From: Solirubrobacter sp963792915
GTDB taxonomy: Bacteria > Actinomycetota > Thermoleophilia > Solirubrobacterales > Solirubrobacteraceae
Direction: 5' to 3'
DNA: 64,000 nucleotides
NCBI GenBank assembly: GCA_963792915.1
Contig: CAWBYD010000003.1
Span: 1,054,001 to 1,118,000 of the forward strand
The first letter of the stretch is position 1. Every line of letters begins with the position of its first letter. The position numbers were made by a program, and so were the translations under genes. Below the pieces are notes generated by a model. That model worked only from the letters and a program-made list of their open reading frames with translations, did no database searches and had not been told where the DNA came from. Below are positions 1-8,708 of this stretch, piece after piece.

Positions 1-818
1 GCGCTATGGCTCGCTGGCGCTCGATCACGTCAGCGATGCGGTCGTGGCGGAGTGGCTGGCCGGCGGCAAGCGCAACGGGACGGTGCCCGCGCTGCGCGCG
101 ATGTTCAACGACGCGATGAGCGCGAAGGCGGGCCGGCTGCTCGAGCGCAACCCGTTCGCCGGGCTCGGGCTCAAGCGCACGAAGGGCAACCGCGATCGCA
201 AGCCGCCGACGCAGGAGGGCATGGAGCGCCTTGTGGCGCTCGCGCGCGAACTCACGCCGCCGAGCTTTGCCGCGTACCTGGAGTTCGCGATGGTCGAGGG
301 TCCTCGGCCGAGTGAGCTCGACGCGCTCCGCTGGGAACGCATCCGCTGGGAGGAGGGCGAGGTCGACGTCGTCGAGCAGTGGAACGCGAAGACGCGGACC
401 TTCACCGAGCCGAAGTACGGCCCGTACACGATCGCGGTCGTCGCTCGCGGCCGGGACGTCGTGATGCGGATGAAGCGCGACGACGCGCGCAGCCCGTTCG
501 TGTTCACGACGCTGCGGGGGACGCACTACACGCCGACGAGCCGCATCCATCACTGGAACCGCGTGTGCGCCGCGGCGGGACTCGGCAACACGAGCCTCTA
601 CCTCGCGACGCGCCACTACTGGGGCTGGTACGCCCTCAACGTCCTAGCTGGAGCCGCACGTCATCGCGGAGCAGCTCGGGCACAAGGACGGCGGCAAGCT
701 CGTGGTGCAGCTCTACGGGCACCCGGACAAGGCGCGCGCCCGGCGCAAGATCCGGGAGGCGCACGACCGCGTTGGCGCCGCCGCGCCGCTCCGGCTGATC
801 CGCGGGGACGGGCGATGA
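1..818 (+). pseudogene. Tyrosine recombinase (phage-type integrase), 5' partial and frameshifted
   Basis: Open from the window edge, so the N-terminus lies outside. The first frame reads a core-binding SAM-like segment followed by the catalytic domain with the first arginine in GPRPSELDALRW. Near base 647 the frame breaks. The downstream half continues one base later from 648 as LEPHVIAEQLGHKDGGKLV and ends at the TGA at 816-818, which supplies the LGH box and the terminal Tyr region (VVQLYGHPDKA). One inserted base, or two deleted, would explain it. The family is site-specific recombinases of islands and prophages. With the frame broken it is probably inactive. An intact recombinase follows immediately. 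Confidence 0.75.
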
Positions 819-903
819 CTGCGTCGCGTCACACACGCCGGAACACACGAGCCCGGCGCCGCGGCGTCACGCGGTCGTTCGTGGCCTGTCTCCCCGACTC
901 GAG

Positions 904-929
904 GAAAGCCCTGCTGACGCGGGGCTTTC
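904..929 (+). terminator. Hairpin, possible terminator after the broken integrase
   Basis: GAAAGCCC at 904-911 pairs with GGGCTTTC at 922-929 around a 10-nt loop, followed by TTCGCTCC. The stem is perfect but the T-run is poor, so termination is likely but not certain. Confidence 0.45.
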
Positions 930-958
930 TTCGCTCCTGAGGGGTCGGCTGGTGGGCG

Positions 959-982
959 CTGGGGTCCAATCTGGGGTCCAAT
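959..982. repeat. 12-bp tandem repeat CTGGGGTCCAAT x2
   Basis: CTGGGGTCCAAT occurs at 959-970 and again immediately at 971-982, about 25 bases before the start of the intact integrase. Short direct repeats next to an integrase can be recombinase arm sites or part of an attachment site. No second copy was noticed elsewhere in the window. Confidence 0.5.
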
Positions 983-1008
983 TTCTCGCGCCAGCCCCTA
1001 TAGGGGAT

Positions 1009-2196
1009 ATGAAGCGTCCATACGGCTCCGGCCAGATCTACGAGAAGTCCGGTGGGTACTACGCGCGCTGGCGCACCGCGGACGGACGTCGGCTGAACCG
1101 CCGTCTCGGTCCCAAGCGCACCCCGGGTTCGGCGGACGGCCGCACGCGAGCCCAGGCCGAGCAAGCCTTCCGTCGTGTTCAGGCTGAGGAGGCACAGCGT
1201 CGCCCAGCGGATCCGATCGCCGAGACCGTGACCGTCGACCGCGCTGCCGATCTGCTGCGCGACCGGCTGGCAATCAAGGGCATCCGGCTGTCGTATCGCG
1301 AGAACTGCGAATCGATGCAACGGGTCCACATCTCGCCCGCGCTCGGCAAGCGCAAAGTCGCGTCGGTCACGACCCGTGATATCGAGCGTCTCGCCGGCGC
1401 GATGCTCGCGAAGGGACCAACGCCGAAGACGGTCCGCAACACCATGACGTTTCTCCATTCCGTGTTCGGCCTGGCGGTCGAGGAGGGGTGGACGCCGGCG
1501 AATCCCGTGGCGCGCGCGGCGCGGCCGCGGCGCCGACGCGCGGGCGATGCCAATCCGGACCTGCAGTTCCTCAAGCTGGCCGAACTGGACGCCGTGATCG
1601 AGGCCTTCCCGGACGTCGTGGTCGACCGTGACTCCCTCGCTCCGGTGCTGCGCGTCTTGGTCCTCGCCGCGGGCACCACTGGACTGCGGCAGTCCGAGTT
1701 GCTTGGCCTGCGTTGGCGCGATGTCGACGTCGCGGCTCAGCGCGTCCGGGTCCGGAACGCATGGGTGCGAGGCGAGCACTCCGGCGAGGGGAAGTCGGAC
1801 CTGAGCACGCGGCGCTCGGTGTCGCTGACCGATCGGCTGGCATTGGAGCTGAAGAAGTGGCGGCTCCGGACGGTGTTCGCCGACGACGAGGACCTGGTGT
1901 TCGCGCATCCGGAGCTTGGGACGCCGATGGACCGGACCAAGGTCACGCGCCGCTTTCAGGGGGCGTGCGAGGCCGCCGGCGTGCGCAAGATCCGCTTTCA
2001 CGACCTGCGGCACACGTTCGCGACGACGCTGGCGGCGGCCGGCGTGCCGCTGCGGACGATCTCGGAATATCTCGGGCATGCGGATCTGAAGACGACGCAG
2101 ATCTACGCGCACTACGCGCCCTCAGAGCGCGAGGTCGAGCGCATGAACGAGGCGTTCGGCGGCGCCTCGCCGCCGCGTCGGAGGCGACGAGCCTGA
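1009..2196 (+). CDS. Site-specific tyrosine recombinase/integrase
   Basis: 395 aa. An N-terminal AP2-like arm-binding segment (residues ~1-60, KSGGYYARWRTADGRRLNRR) precedes a SAM-like core-binding domain (~70-165) and a C-terminal catalytic domain. Catalytic residues are visible: Arg in TTGLRQSELLGLRW, HDLRH, LGHADLKTTQ and the nucleophile Tyr in IYAHYAP. The ATG at 1009 is chosen because it follows a TAGGGG ribosome-binding sequence and is where homology should begin; the frame stays open further upstream. It integrates or excises an element through a Tyr-DNA intermediate. Together with the broken recombinase just upstream it suggests stacked or successive island insertions. Confidence 0.9.
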   Translation: MKRPYGSGQIYEKSGGYYARWRTADGRRLNRRLGPKRTPGSADGRTRAQAEQAFRRVQAEEAQRRPADPIAETVTVDRAADLLRDRLAIKGIRLSYRENCESMQRVHISPALGKRKVASVTTRDIERLAGAMLAKGPTPKTVRNTMTFLHSVFGLAVEEGWTPANPVARAARPRRRRAGDANPDLQFLKLAELDAVIEAFPDVVVDRDSLAPVLRVLVLAAGTTGLRQSELLGLRWRDVDVAAQRVRVRNAWVRGEHSGEGKSDLSTRRSVSLTDRLALELKKWRLRTVFADDEDLVFAHPELGTPMDRTKVTRRFQGACEAAGVRKIRFHDLRHTFATTLAAAGVPLRTISEYLGHADLKTTQIYAHYAPSEREVERMNEAFGGASPPRRRRRA

Positions 2197-2245
2197 GGGG
2201 AACGATTTTGCTCGTTTCGAGTTCTCGGCGGCTTGGTCGGTTGCT

Positions 2246-2980
2246 ATGGCTGACCAGGATTCCCGTCCGGCGGTCCGCGGTGATGAGGCGGAGCTGTTTC
2301 GGACCTACAGCGACGAGCTGCTGCGGACCGTCGCGGGCGCCGTGGGCTACAGCGATTGGCAGATCGTGGAGGATGCGCGCCCGTTCGCGTGGGCGCAGTT
2401 CCTGCGCGTCCAGCCGGACCGTCAGCGTAACTGGCAGGCGTGGCTGTTTCGCACCGCGCAGCGCGAGGCGTGGGAGTTGGAGGGGCTGGCGAACGATCAT
2501 GACCCTCTGCGGGTCAGAGGCGAGGTCGATGGGAGCCGAACTCCTGAGCCGCAGGCTCGGGAGGATCTGTTTCAGCGACGACTGGATCTCGATGATGCCC
2601 TGAAGGTGCTGTCGGGGCTGTCGCCGCGGTTGCGGCGGATCGCGTTGTTGCGGCGGCTTGGGCTGCGGTTGCGTGAGATCGGTGAGATCACGGGCGACAG
2701 CACGACGCGGGTCTCTCAGCTGGTGTCGATCGCGAACACGCGGATCAACGACGCGGTCGTGGAGTTGCGGCGCGATCGGCCGCTCTCGCCGCGGGCGGAG
2801 CGGTTGTGGCAGCTTGAGCATCACACGCCGGTATGGCTGGCCGAGAAGATCGGGTACACGCCGGCGCCCGGCAACCGCAAGCTCGCGGGCCAGTCGCTCA
2901 AGCGGCGGGCGTGGCGGCGCGCCGCGCTCGCGCTGGACGACTATCGGCGCCTGGCCGGACCCATGAGTTCCGTGAGATGA
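2246..2980 (+). CDS. Small sigma-70-like RNA polymerase factor
   Basis: 244 aa. Residues ~20-80 look like sigma region 2 (FRTYSDELLRTVAGAVG, then AWLFRTAQREAWELE). Residues ~115-175 resemble region 4, with an HTH in LRLREIGEITGDSTTRVSQL. A basic tail of ~60 aa (KLAGQSLKRRAWRRAALALD) follows and matches no family I recognise. Divergent small sigma factors of this shape are common in Thermoleophilia. The TGA overlaps the ATG of the next short ORF (ATGA), so the two are probably co-translated. The neighbouring integrase suggests it is island cargo. No anti-sigma gene is evident unless the short ORFs serve that role. Confidence 0.7.
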   Translation: MADQDSRPAVRGDEAELFRTYSDELLRTVAGAVGYSDWQIVEDARPFAWAQFLRVQPDRQRNWQAWLFRTAQREAWELEGLANDHDPLRVRGEVDGSRTPEPQAREDLFQRRLDLDDALKVLSGLSPRLRRIALLRRLGLRLREIGEITGDSTTRVSQLVSIANTRINDAVVELRRDRPLSPRAERLWQLEHHTPVWLAEKIGYTPAPGNRKLAGQSLKRRAWRRAALALDDYRRLAGPMSSVR

Positions 2981-3096
2981 CGCATGAACCGCCGGTCGAC
3001 CCCGCGCTGCGCGAGAGCCACCGCATCGCGACTCGCGCGCTCGACGAACTGGCGCATCATCGCTGTCGCCAGCGCGGTCACGGACTCGGCGACTAG
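2977..3096 (+). CDS. Short ORF (39 aa) translationally coupled to the sigma factor
   Basis: The ATG at 2977 overlaps the sigma factor's stop (ATGA). The product is a charged 39-residue peptide beginning MTHEPPVDPALRESHRIA, with no membrane segment or recognised domain. Support comes from the coupling geometry alone, so it could be a chance ORF. Confidence 0.35.
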   Translation: MTHEPPVDPALRESHRIATRALDELAHHRCRQRGHGLGD

Positions 3097-3132
3097 AGGG
3101 ACAAGTTTCGGGCGCCGCGGCCTCATACGGGC

Positions 3133-3483
3133 ATGGAGGTTCCGACGCTGGTGCCGATCGAATATCGCGGCGAGCTCGTCGCGCTGGTGTCCGCTCGGCG
3201 GGTGCACATCATCTCGCCGTGGTTGCTCGTGCGGCCCGCGGGGGATCCGGATCTGCGGTTCGTGGCGTTCATGTGTCTGTGCTGCGGCGAGGTCCTCAAC
3301 GGCCGCTTGCCCGGCCCCTACAGCGACGAGCTCGGCGAGGCCTGGGCGCGGCTGGCGCTGATCGACTCCGCCGCGATCACCGACGGAGCGACAGTCGACG
3401 CCGCGCTCGCTGACGCCCTGCGCGTCCCGCTGGACCAGTTGCGCCGCGCGGCTCACGCCGCGGCGCCGTCGAGCGACACGTAG
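3133..3483 (+). CDS. Hypothetical protein, 116 aa
   Basis: Not recognised. It is soluble, with a beta-rich N-terminus (VPIEYRGELVALVSARRVH) and a Cys pair in FMCLCCGEVLNG that could bind metal. The C-terminal half is helical. It lies 36 bases after the short ORF on the same strand, so it may belong to the sigma-factor transcript. The reading frame has normal high-GC third positions, which favours a real gene. Confidence 0.5.
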   Translation: MEVPTLVPIEYRGELVALVSARRVHIISPWLLVRPAGDPDLRFVAFMCLCCGEVLNGRLPGPYSDELGEAWARLALIDSAAITDGATVDAALADALRVPLDQLRRAAHAAAPSSDT

Positions 3484-3509
3484 GGGCGATCGTGGCCCTC
3501 CGGTCGCCG

Positions 3510-3936
3510 CACCCGGCTGGACTTGAGCGAACCAGGAGGTCCACGCCCTTTGCGCTGGGATGCTCGAGGCGCTCGCGGCCGACGCTGTGCCTCATCGTGA
3601 CGATCACGTCGGCTCGGCGCAGGATCTCGTCGCTGGCCGGGCGCGCGAAGGCTTGCGATGCGTCCACGCCCAGCTCGGCGATCACCGCCCGCACGCCTGG
3701 ATCGACCTCACCCCGGCTGCGGTGCCGGCCGATTGGACGCGTACGCGTCCATCCGAGAGCAGCGTGGTCAACGCTGACGCGACCTGCCCGCGCCCGCCGC
3801 CGCTGACACGCACGAACACGACATCAAGACGATCCGTCGGCGAAGGAGGTTGCGACTGGCCAGGACCCGAGCCGCTCGCCCGCGAACCGATGCACGAGCA
3901 GCGGACGAAAGTCGCCGACCGAAGCCGATGGCGCAA
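3510..3936 (-). pseudogene. arsC: Remnant of thioredoxin-coupled arsenate reductase (ArsC, LMW-phosphatase fold)
   Basis: The first frame reads VVFVRVSGGGRGQVASALTT, where the family has VxFVCVHNAGRSQMA. The chain continues to SAGTAAGV, then shifts frame near 3690 to AVIAELGVDASQAFARPASD and ADVIVTMRHSVGRE, where the family has VVVTMGCGDACP. The P-loop Cys and the later Cys pair are all replaced, and the C-terminus dissolves into unrelated sequence. It is therefore catalytically dead as well as frameshifted. It sits at the 3' end of a decayed minus-strand operon with TauE, thioredoxin and FAD-oxidoreductase remnants. Confidence 0.6.
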
Positions 3937-4133
3937 GCCGCTCGGCGAATCCTGGACGCCTGCCGGATCCGGTCTTCGCCGAACGTCTCTCGAACTCGGT
4001 CACAGGCTGCGCGACGTCGCGACGAGCCTCTGTTGCATGAGTGCGTCGACGACGACCATCTCAGCATCGGTGCCGCGCTCTTCGGCGCCGGTGGCGAAAC
4101 GTTCGTTGTCGATGAAGGAACGGTGGCGCCGCG

Positions 4134-4911
4134 TCAATGGCCGGGCGGGCCGCCGAGCAGCGCCCTGTCGATCAGCAGGAAGACGGCCACGCTGCCGACG
4201 ACGAGGGCGAACGCACGTCCGAGCGCGGCCTGCGGCAGGCGCTCGCCGACGAGCGTGCCACCGAGGGCGCCGAGCGCGGTGGAGGCGGCCAGCGCGGCGG
4301 TGATCGGCAGGTCCGGGCGCGCGCCGGTGAGCAGATGGCTGGCGAGCGCGGCGAGGCCGGTGAGGGTGATGATGACCAGGGAGGTGGCGACGCCGCGGCG
4401 GAAGCCCAGGCCGAGCCAGAGCGTGAGGACGGGGACGATGACGAAGCCGCCGCCGACGCCGAAGAAGCCGGTGAGGAGCCCGACCGTGAATCCGTCGACG
4501 AGTACGCGCGCGTACGCTGGAGTCGGGCATCCGCCGTCGCGGTCGTCGTGGGCTCGGCCGGCGCGCTGCCAGGTGCCGAGGGCGGCGAGCAGCATGACGG
4601 GCACGAACGCCAGGATCAGCGCGGGTCCGCTGACCGCGCTGTTGGGCGATCGCGCCGAGCAGCGACCCCGCGGCGGCGGGCGCCGAGAAGGTGAGCGCGA
4701 GCCGCCAGCAGACGTGCCCGTGGCGTGCCAGCGAGCCGGCACCCACGCCGGCGGCGAGCGCGACGACGATCAGCGAAGCCGTGGACGCGGGCCCGACGGG
4801 CTGGTCGAGGACGTACACGAGGACGGGGAGCGCGAGGATCGCGCCGCCGCCGCCCACGGCGCCGACGACCAAGCCGATGACCAGCCCGAACGGGATCGCG
4901 AGCAGGATCAC
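4134..4911 (-). pseudogene. TauE/SafE-family sulfite/organosulfur exporter, single frameshift
   Basis: Reading from 4911, the N-terminal half shows membrane segments and the glycine-rich LVVGAVGGGGAILALPVLVY motif of TauE/SafE. The frame breaks near 4645, after GSLLGAIAQ, and resumes as NSAVSGPALILAFVPVMLL. The second half repeats the family signature as LLTGFFGVGGGFVIVPVLTL and runs to 4134. The whole gene of about 260 codons is present with one indel, so it is either a recent pseudogene or a sequencing error. TauE/SafE proteins export sulfite or sulfonate-type anions, which fits a sulfur-detoxification operon. The neighbouring remnants are more heavily degraded. Confidence 0.7.
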
Positions 4912-4918
4912 CGACGGC

Positions 4919-5110
4919 TCACGCTGCCGGGCGCCCGACGACGCCGAGGATGTGCGGCGCGGCCGGCGCCGTCACTGGGCACGAGTCGACCGTGAGGCGG
5001 CGGTAGCTCTGGGCGCGCTCGCACAGGTAGGGCTCGGCGGCTCGCGACGCCCTCCTCGACGGGGCGGGGAAGTGCGAGAACGCCGTCGCCGTCGCCCAGG
5101 TCGACCACAC
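4919..5110 (-). other. Unrecognised remnant between the TauE and thioredoxin remnants
   Basis: A 63-codon minus-strand ORF (63 aa, MWSTWATATAFSHFPAPS...) lies inside the decayed operon. I cannot assign it to a family. Overlapping frames look equally coding-like, as expected if a small gene has been scrambled by indels. Confidence 0.2.
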
Positions 5111-5149
5111 GGCTGGACAGGCCGCGAGCAGTTCAGGCGGCTTGAGCCG

Positions 5150-5507
5150 CCTGACCGGTACGAACAGCGGGTGCCGGACGGGCGTCGTTCCTGCGCGGCG
5201 GCTGTGTCGAGGGACGTCACGGGCTCGTCGGCGCCGACGAGCCCGGGCGCGATGCCGAGCAGTTCGCCGTCGTGCAGCACAGCAGCGTGGGGATCGAGCG
5301 GACCTGGAACACGTCGGCGAGCTCGGGCTGCTCGGCGACGTTGATCTTGGCGAAGCGATAGTCGGGGCGCATCTGGGCAGCGCGCTCGAGCTGCGGGGCC
5401 ATCATGCGGTAGGGCGCGCGCCAGGGGCCCAGAAGTCGATGACGGCGACCTCGAGCCGCTGACGGCCTGCTCGAAGGAGTCGGCGGGAGGTCGGCGATGC
5501 TACTCAT
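5150..5507 (-). pseudogene. Thioredoxin remnant with lost CGPC active site
   Basis: The ATG at 5507 overlaps the end of the upstream FAD-oxidoreductase remnant by 8 bases. The central part is plainly thioredoxin: PWRAPYRMMAPQLERAA, DYRFAKINVAEQPELADVFQ and VRSIPTLL. The active-site WCGPC has become WRAPY. Frame changes occur before the active site and again after SIPTLL, where the C-terminal strand continues in another frame as LHDGELLGIAPGLVGADEP. It cannot act as a dithiol reductase. An intact thioredoxin gene lies at 25444-25788. Confidence 0.7.
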
Positions 5508-5846
5508 GATCGAGGTTCTCCGGGTTGACGGTGACGAGGCCGCGCTTGCTGCCGGCGAGGAAGTAGCGCTCGAGGCGAGCTTGGCCCAAGTGCGCGTGGG
5601 GCCGGCCATGGTGCAGACGCTGGGCGCGTGGTCGCTGGCGTATCGGCCGTGGACGAGGTCGCGGCCGGCCTTGAAGACGATGCCTGCGTTGCCCGCGTCG
5701 AGCACGCAGATCACGGACACGTCGGCGACCGGGGGCTGCGGCGCGCGCCGCCCTCGATGTCGGCGAACGCGACGGGCGCCACGTCGCCGAGGCCGACAGA
5801 AGCTCGAGCCGATGACGACCACGCGTTGCGGGGTGGCGGTCGGCAC
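5500..5846 (-). pseudogene. FAD/NAD(P)-dependent oxidoreductase (sulfide:quinone oxidoreductase-like) remnant
   Basis: The start, MPTATPQRVVVIGSSF, looks like a dinucleotide-binding strand. Only about 115 codons remain where the family has 370-400. The end is recognisable across two frames: NAGIVFKAGRDLVHGRYASD, then LERYFLAGSKRGLVTVNPEN, which resembles the C-terminal quinone-side helices of SQR-type flavoproteins. Most of the FAD and NAD domains are deleted. It is divergent from the intact ArsR operon at 6004. Assignment to SQR rather than a related flavoprotein is tentative. Confidence 0.5.
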
Positions 5847-5980
5847 TGGGCGCTCCTGGCTCGCCGGCGAGCCGGCTGGGGGATGCAGGCGCCCGGCGGA
5901 TCCTGCCGTCGGGCGGGGGAAGAACCAAGCGAAGCAACTCCACGGTTGTGGACGATTGGAACATTACTGCTTACCAAGCA

Positions 5981-5998
5981 CACAACCGTAGAGTTGTG
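5981..5998. promoter_or_regulatory. Probable ArsR operator CACAAC-N6-GTTGTG
   Basis: A perfect 6-bp inverted repeat, CACAAC (5981-5986) and GTTGTG (5993-5998), lies just upstream of the ArsR start at 6004 and between the divergent operons. The same element, with one base different at its outer edge, precedes the second ArsR gene at 26188-26205. That recurrence is strong support for a regulator site. Confidence 0.7.
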
Positions 5999-6003
5999 AT
6001 ACA

Positions 6004-6369
6004 GTGCCCGCCATGCCCACCGACCCTTTGATCGCCCATCCGCTTCCTGAGCCGCTCGTAGAGTTGATCGCCGCGCGCTTCCGCGTGCTCGCCGAGCCGA
6101 TGCGGATCAAGCTGCTCGATCGCTTGCGCGACGGCGACGCCACCGTGCTGGAGCTGCGGCAGGCCGTCGGCGCTTCGCAGCAGAACGTCTCCAAGCACCT
6201 CGGCGTGCTGCTCAACGCCGGGATGGTCGCCCGCACCAGACACGGCACCTCGTCGCTGTACTCGATCGCCGACCACGGCGTGTTCGAGCTGTGCGACCAG
6301 GTCTGCGGCGGGCTGCGCCGCCAGGTTTCAGAGCTCGACGCGATCCTGCAGGGCGGCGTGGCGTCATGA
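6004..6369 (+). CDS. ArsR/SmtB-family transcriptional regulator with C-terminal CxxxC
   Basis: 121 aa from the GTG at 6004; the ATG at 6013 is an alternative. The winged helix runs from ~20 to 90, with the recognition helix in ASQQNVSKHLGVLLNAGMV. The classical metal-binding Cys pair of helix 3 is absent. Instead C97 and C101 form CDQVC in the last helix. The paralogue at 25794 has the same pair (CEQMC), so thiol or persulfide sensing is more plausible than As(III) sensing; this is inference. It heads a six-gene operon, and its stop overlaps the next ATG. An inverted-repeat operator overlaps the start region, indicating autorepression. Confidence 0.85.
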   Translation: MPAMPTDPLIAHPLPEPLVELIAARFRVLAEPMRIKLLDRLRDGDATVLELRQAVGASQQNVSKHLGVLLNAGMVARTRHGTSSLYSIADHGVFELCDQVCGGLRRQVSELDAILQGGVAS

Positions 6370-6599
6370 GCGCTTGGCCGCTGGAGCGCGTGCTGTTCGC
6401 GCTGGCCGGCACGGTCGTGCTCGTGAGCGCGTTGCTGGCCGCCGTCGTCTCGCCGTGGTTTCTGCTGCTGACGGCGTTCGTCGGCGTCAATCAGTGGCTC
6501 TACGCGCTCGCGGGAGCGTGTCCCGCGTCCGTCGTCCTTCGCCGCACGTGCCGCCTGCGCTCTGCGATCTTCCCCGCCAAGGAGCTGAATCCTCGATGA
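6366..6599 (+). CDS. DUF2892 (YgaP-type inner membrane) protein
   Basis: 77 aa. Two hydrophobic helices (VLFALAGTVVLVSALLAAVV and WFLLLTAFVGVNQWLYALAG) are followed by a Cys-containing tail (GACPASVVLRRTCRLRS). This is the layout of the membrane domain that in YgaP is joined to a rhodanese. Such proteins are thought to pass sulfane sulfur at the membrane. ATGA overlaps join it to ArsR upstream and the MMPL gene downstream, so all three are co-translated. Confidence 0.75.
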   Translation: MSAWPLERVLFALAGTVVLVSALLAAVVSPWFLLLTAFVGVNQWLYALAGACPASVVLRRTCRLRSAIFPAKELNPR

Positions 6600-8704
6600 C
6601 CAGGTACGGACCGATCGGCCGATTGGGCCGCTACACCGCGACCCACTTCCGCACCGTCGCGATCGCGTGGGCGATCGTCGCGGTCGGGCTCGGCGTGTTC
6701 GCGCCGAGGGTCGAGACCGCGCTGTCGGGCGCCGGCTGGGAGGCGACCGGCTCGGAGTCGGTCGCCGCGCGCCAGGTCATCGACGCGAAGTTCCAGGGGC
6801 TGTCCTCGAGCGCGCTGATGGTCGTCGTGCACTCCCCCGATAAGACCGTGAGCGACACCGCGTTCCGGGGCGCGATCGCGGCGAGCGAGCGGATGCTGAA
6901 GGCCGATCCGCGGGTGAAGTCGGTTGTCGGGCCGCGAGCCGGGACGTCGATCTCGCGCGACGGGCACACGGCGGTCGTGCAGGCCGGCGCCGCCGCCGAC
7001 GCCAACACGATGGTGCGCGCGGCCGACGACCTCAAGACGCAGCTGCATCGTCTTCAGGGCGACGGCGTCCAGGTGTCGCTGACCGGAGCGAGCGGGATGT
7101 GGTCGGACTTCAACGAGGCCAACCGCACCGCGATGATGAAGTCCGAGCTGTTCAGCTGGCCGGTCACGCTGGTCATCCTGGTGCTCGCCTTCGGCTCGCT
7201 CGTCGCCGCCGGCCTGCCGCTGATGCTGACGATTCTCGGCCTGGTCGCCTCGGCGGGGTCGCTGTATCTCGGCACGCAGCTGCTGGACATCTCGATCTGG
7301 GCGATGAACTTCGCGCTGATGTTCGCGCTGGCGCTCGGGATCGACTATGCCCTGTTCATCGTGATGCGCTTCCGTGGCGCGTTCTTCGGCTCCCAGGAGC
7401 CGGTCGAGGAGGCCGTCGCCGAGACGATGGACACCGCCGGCAAGGCGGTGCTGTTCAGCGGCGTGACGGTGCTGATCTCGCTGACGGCGGTGATGCTCGT
7501 GCCGAGCCCCGCGTTCCGCTCGATGGCGCTCGGGATCATGCTCGCGGTGCTCTTCATCCTGGCCGCCACGCTGACGCTGCTGCCGGCCGTCCTGGCCAAG
7601 CTCGGCCCGCGCGTCGACAAGCTCGCGCTGCCGTGGGCGCATTCGGGCGAGCACCGCTCGCCGCGCTTCGCCGCCTGGGGCGAGCGGCTGTGGAAGCGCC
7701 CGTACGCGTTCGGCGCGCTGGCCGTGATCGTGCTGGTGGTGCTGGCGACGCCCGTGCTCGGGCTCAAGACCGGCATGCCGTCGATCAAGGTCGTGCCGAC
7801 CTCGGACAGCTCGCGCGTCGGTTACACGGAGGTCCAGCAGGCGTTCGGGACCGGCGCGCCCGGCGCGATCCAGATCGCCACGACGCAGGCGGCCGCTGCC
7901 AAGGTGACGGCCGTGGCCAAGGCCGACCCCGGGATCGCCCAGGTCATGCCCGCGGTGCCCGGCGCAGACGGCATGGCGCTGGTGCAGGCCGTTCCGAACG
8001 CCGACCCCTCCGCCAAGGCCGTCGGCAGCACCGTCGACCGGTTGCGCGCCGCGCTGCCGCAGGGCGCGCTGGTCGGCGGGGCCGTCGCCGAGAACCATGA
8101 CCTCCAGACGACGCTGTCGAGCAGGACGCCGCTGGTCGTCGGCGTGGTGCTCGGCCTCGGGTTCCTGCTGCTGCTCGTCGCCCTGCAGGCGCCGATCATC
8201 GCGGCAGCCGGCGTGCTGACCAACCTGCTCGCGACCGGCGCCGCGTTCGGCGTCGCGCGCCTGATCTTCCAGGAGGGGCATCTCAGCGGGCTGCTGGGCT
8301 TCGAGTCCCAGGGCTTCCTGGACGCCTGGGGGCCGGTGTTCTTCTTCGCAATGATCTTCGCGATCTCGATGGACTACACGGTGTTCCTGCTCTCGAGCGC
8401 CAAGGAGCACTGGGACCGCAGTCACGACCCGCACGAGGCGATGGTCGGCGGCGTCGCGCACAGCGGCCGCGTGATCTTCGCCGCCGCCGCGGTGATGGTC
8501 GCGGTGTTCTTCACGTTCGCGCTCTCGGGCCCGCTGCCGCCGAAGGAGATGGGCGTCATCCTCGGCGTCGCCGTGCTGCTCGACGCCGCGCTCGTCCGCC
8601 TACTGCTCGTCCCGGTGCTGCTGCGCCTGCTGGGCAAGTGGGCATGGTGGCTGCCCAAGCCGCTGCACCACATCCTCCCCGACGTCCGCTTCGGACACGC
8701 CTGA
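6596..8704 (+). CDS. MMPL/RND-family transporter
   Basis: 702 aa. The ATG at 6596 overlaps the previous stop; the frame is open upstream but is only a shadow there. It has the twofold RND layout: TM1, an external loop (~50-175), a five-helix block with ALALGIDYALFIVMRFR, a second TM and external loop, and a second block with FAISMDYTVFLLSSAKEHW. The Asp residues in GIDYA and SMDYT match the proton-relay positions of MMPL proteins. It probably exports a lipid-like or small hydrophobic substrate. Its place between a DUF2892 protein and sulfur-transfer enzymes suggests a thiol-linked substrate, but the sequence does not identify it. Confidence 0.85.
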   Translation: MTRYGPIGRLGRYTATHFRTVAIAWAIVAVGLGVFAPRVETALSGAGWEATGSESVAARQVIDAKFQGLSSSALMVVVHSPDKTVSDTAFRGAIAASERMLKADPRVKSVVGPRAGTSISRDGHTAVVQAGAAADANTMVRAADDLKTQLHRLQGDGVQVSLTGASGMWSDFNEANRTAMMKSELFSWPVTLVILVLAFGSLVAAGLPLMLTILGLVASAGSLYLGTQLLDISIWAMNFALMFALALGIDYALFIVMRFRGAFFGSQEPVEEAVAETMDTAGKAVLFSGVTVLISLTAVMLVPSPAFRSMALGIMLAVLFILAATLTLLPAVLAKLGPRVDKLALPWAHSGEHRSPRFAAWGERLWKRPYAFGALAVIVLVVLATPVLGLKTGMPSIKVVPTSDSSRVGYTEVQQAFGTGAPGAIQIATTQAAAAKVTAVAKADPGIAQVMPAVPGADGMALVQAVPNADPSAKAVGSTVDRLRAALPQGALVGGAVAENHDLQTTLSSRTPLVVGVVLGLGFLLLLVALQAPIIAAAGVLTNLLATGAAFGVARLIFQEGHLSGLLGFESQGFLDAWGPVFFFAMIFAISMDYTVFLLSSAKEHWDRSHDPHEAMVGGVAHSGRVIFAAAAVMVAVFFTFALSGPLPPKEMGVILGVAVLLDAALVRLLLVPVLLRLLGKWAWWLPKPLHHILPDVRFGHA

Positions 8705-8708
8705 TCGA

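Noticed and set aside
829..2112. Long minus-strand ORF opposite the integrase
   Set aside because: It is rich in Arg/Pro/His and has no recognisable motif, as expected for an antisense shadow of a high-GC gene. The plus strand has all recombinase catalytic residues.
6004..6369. Arsenite sensing by the first ArsR
   Set aside because: The helix-3 CxC As(III) motif present in the 32355 ArsR is missing here, and the operon has no arsenic-specific gene. The methyltransferase lacks ArsM cysteines.
6500..8461. 653-codon minus-strand ORF opposite the MMPL gene
   Set aside because: Shadow of the MMPL coding frame; composition is Arg/Gln/His-rich with no domain.
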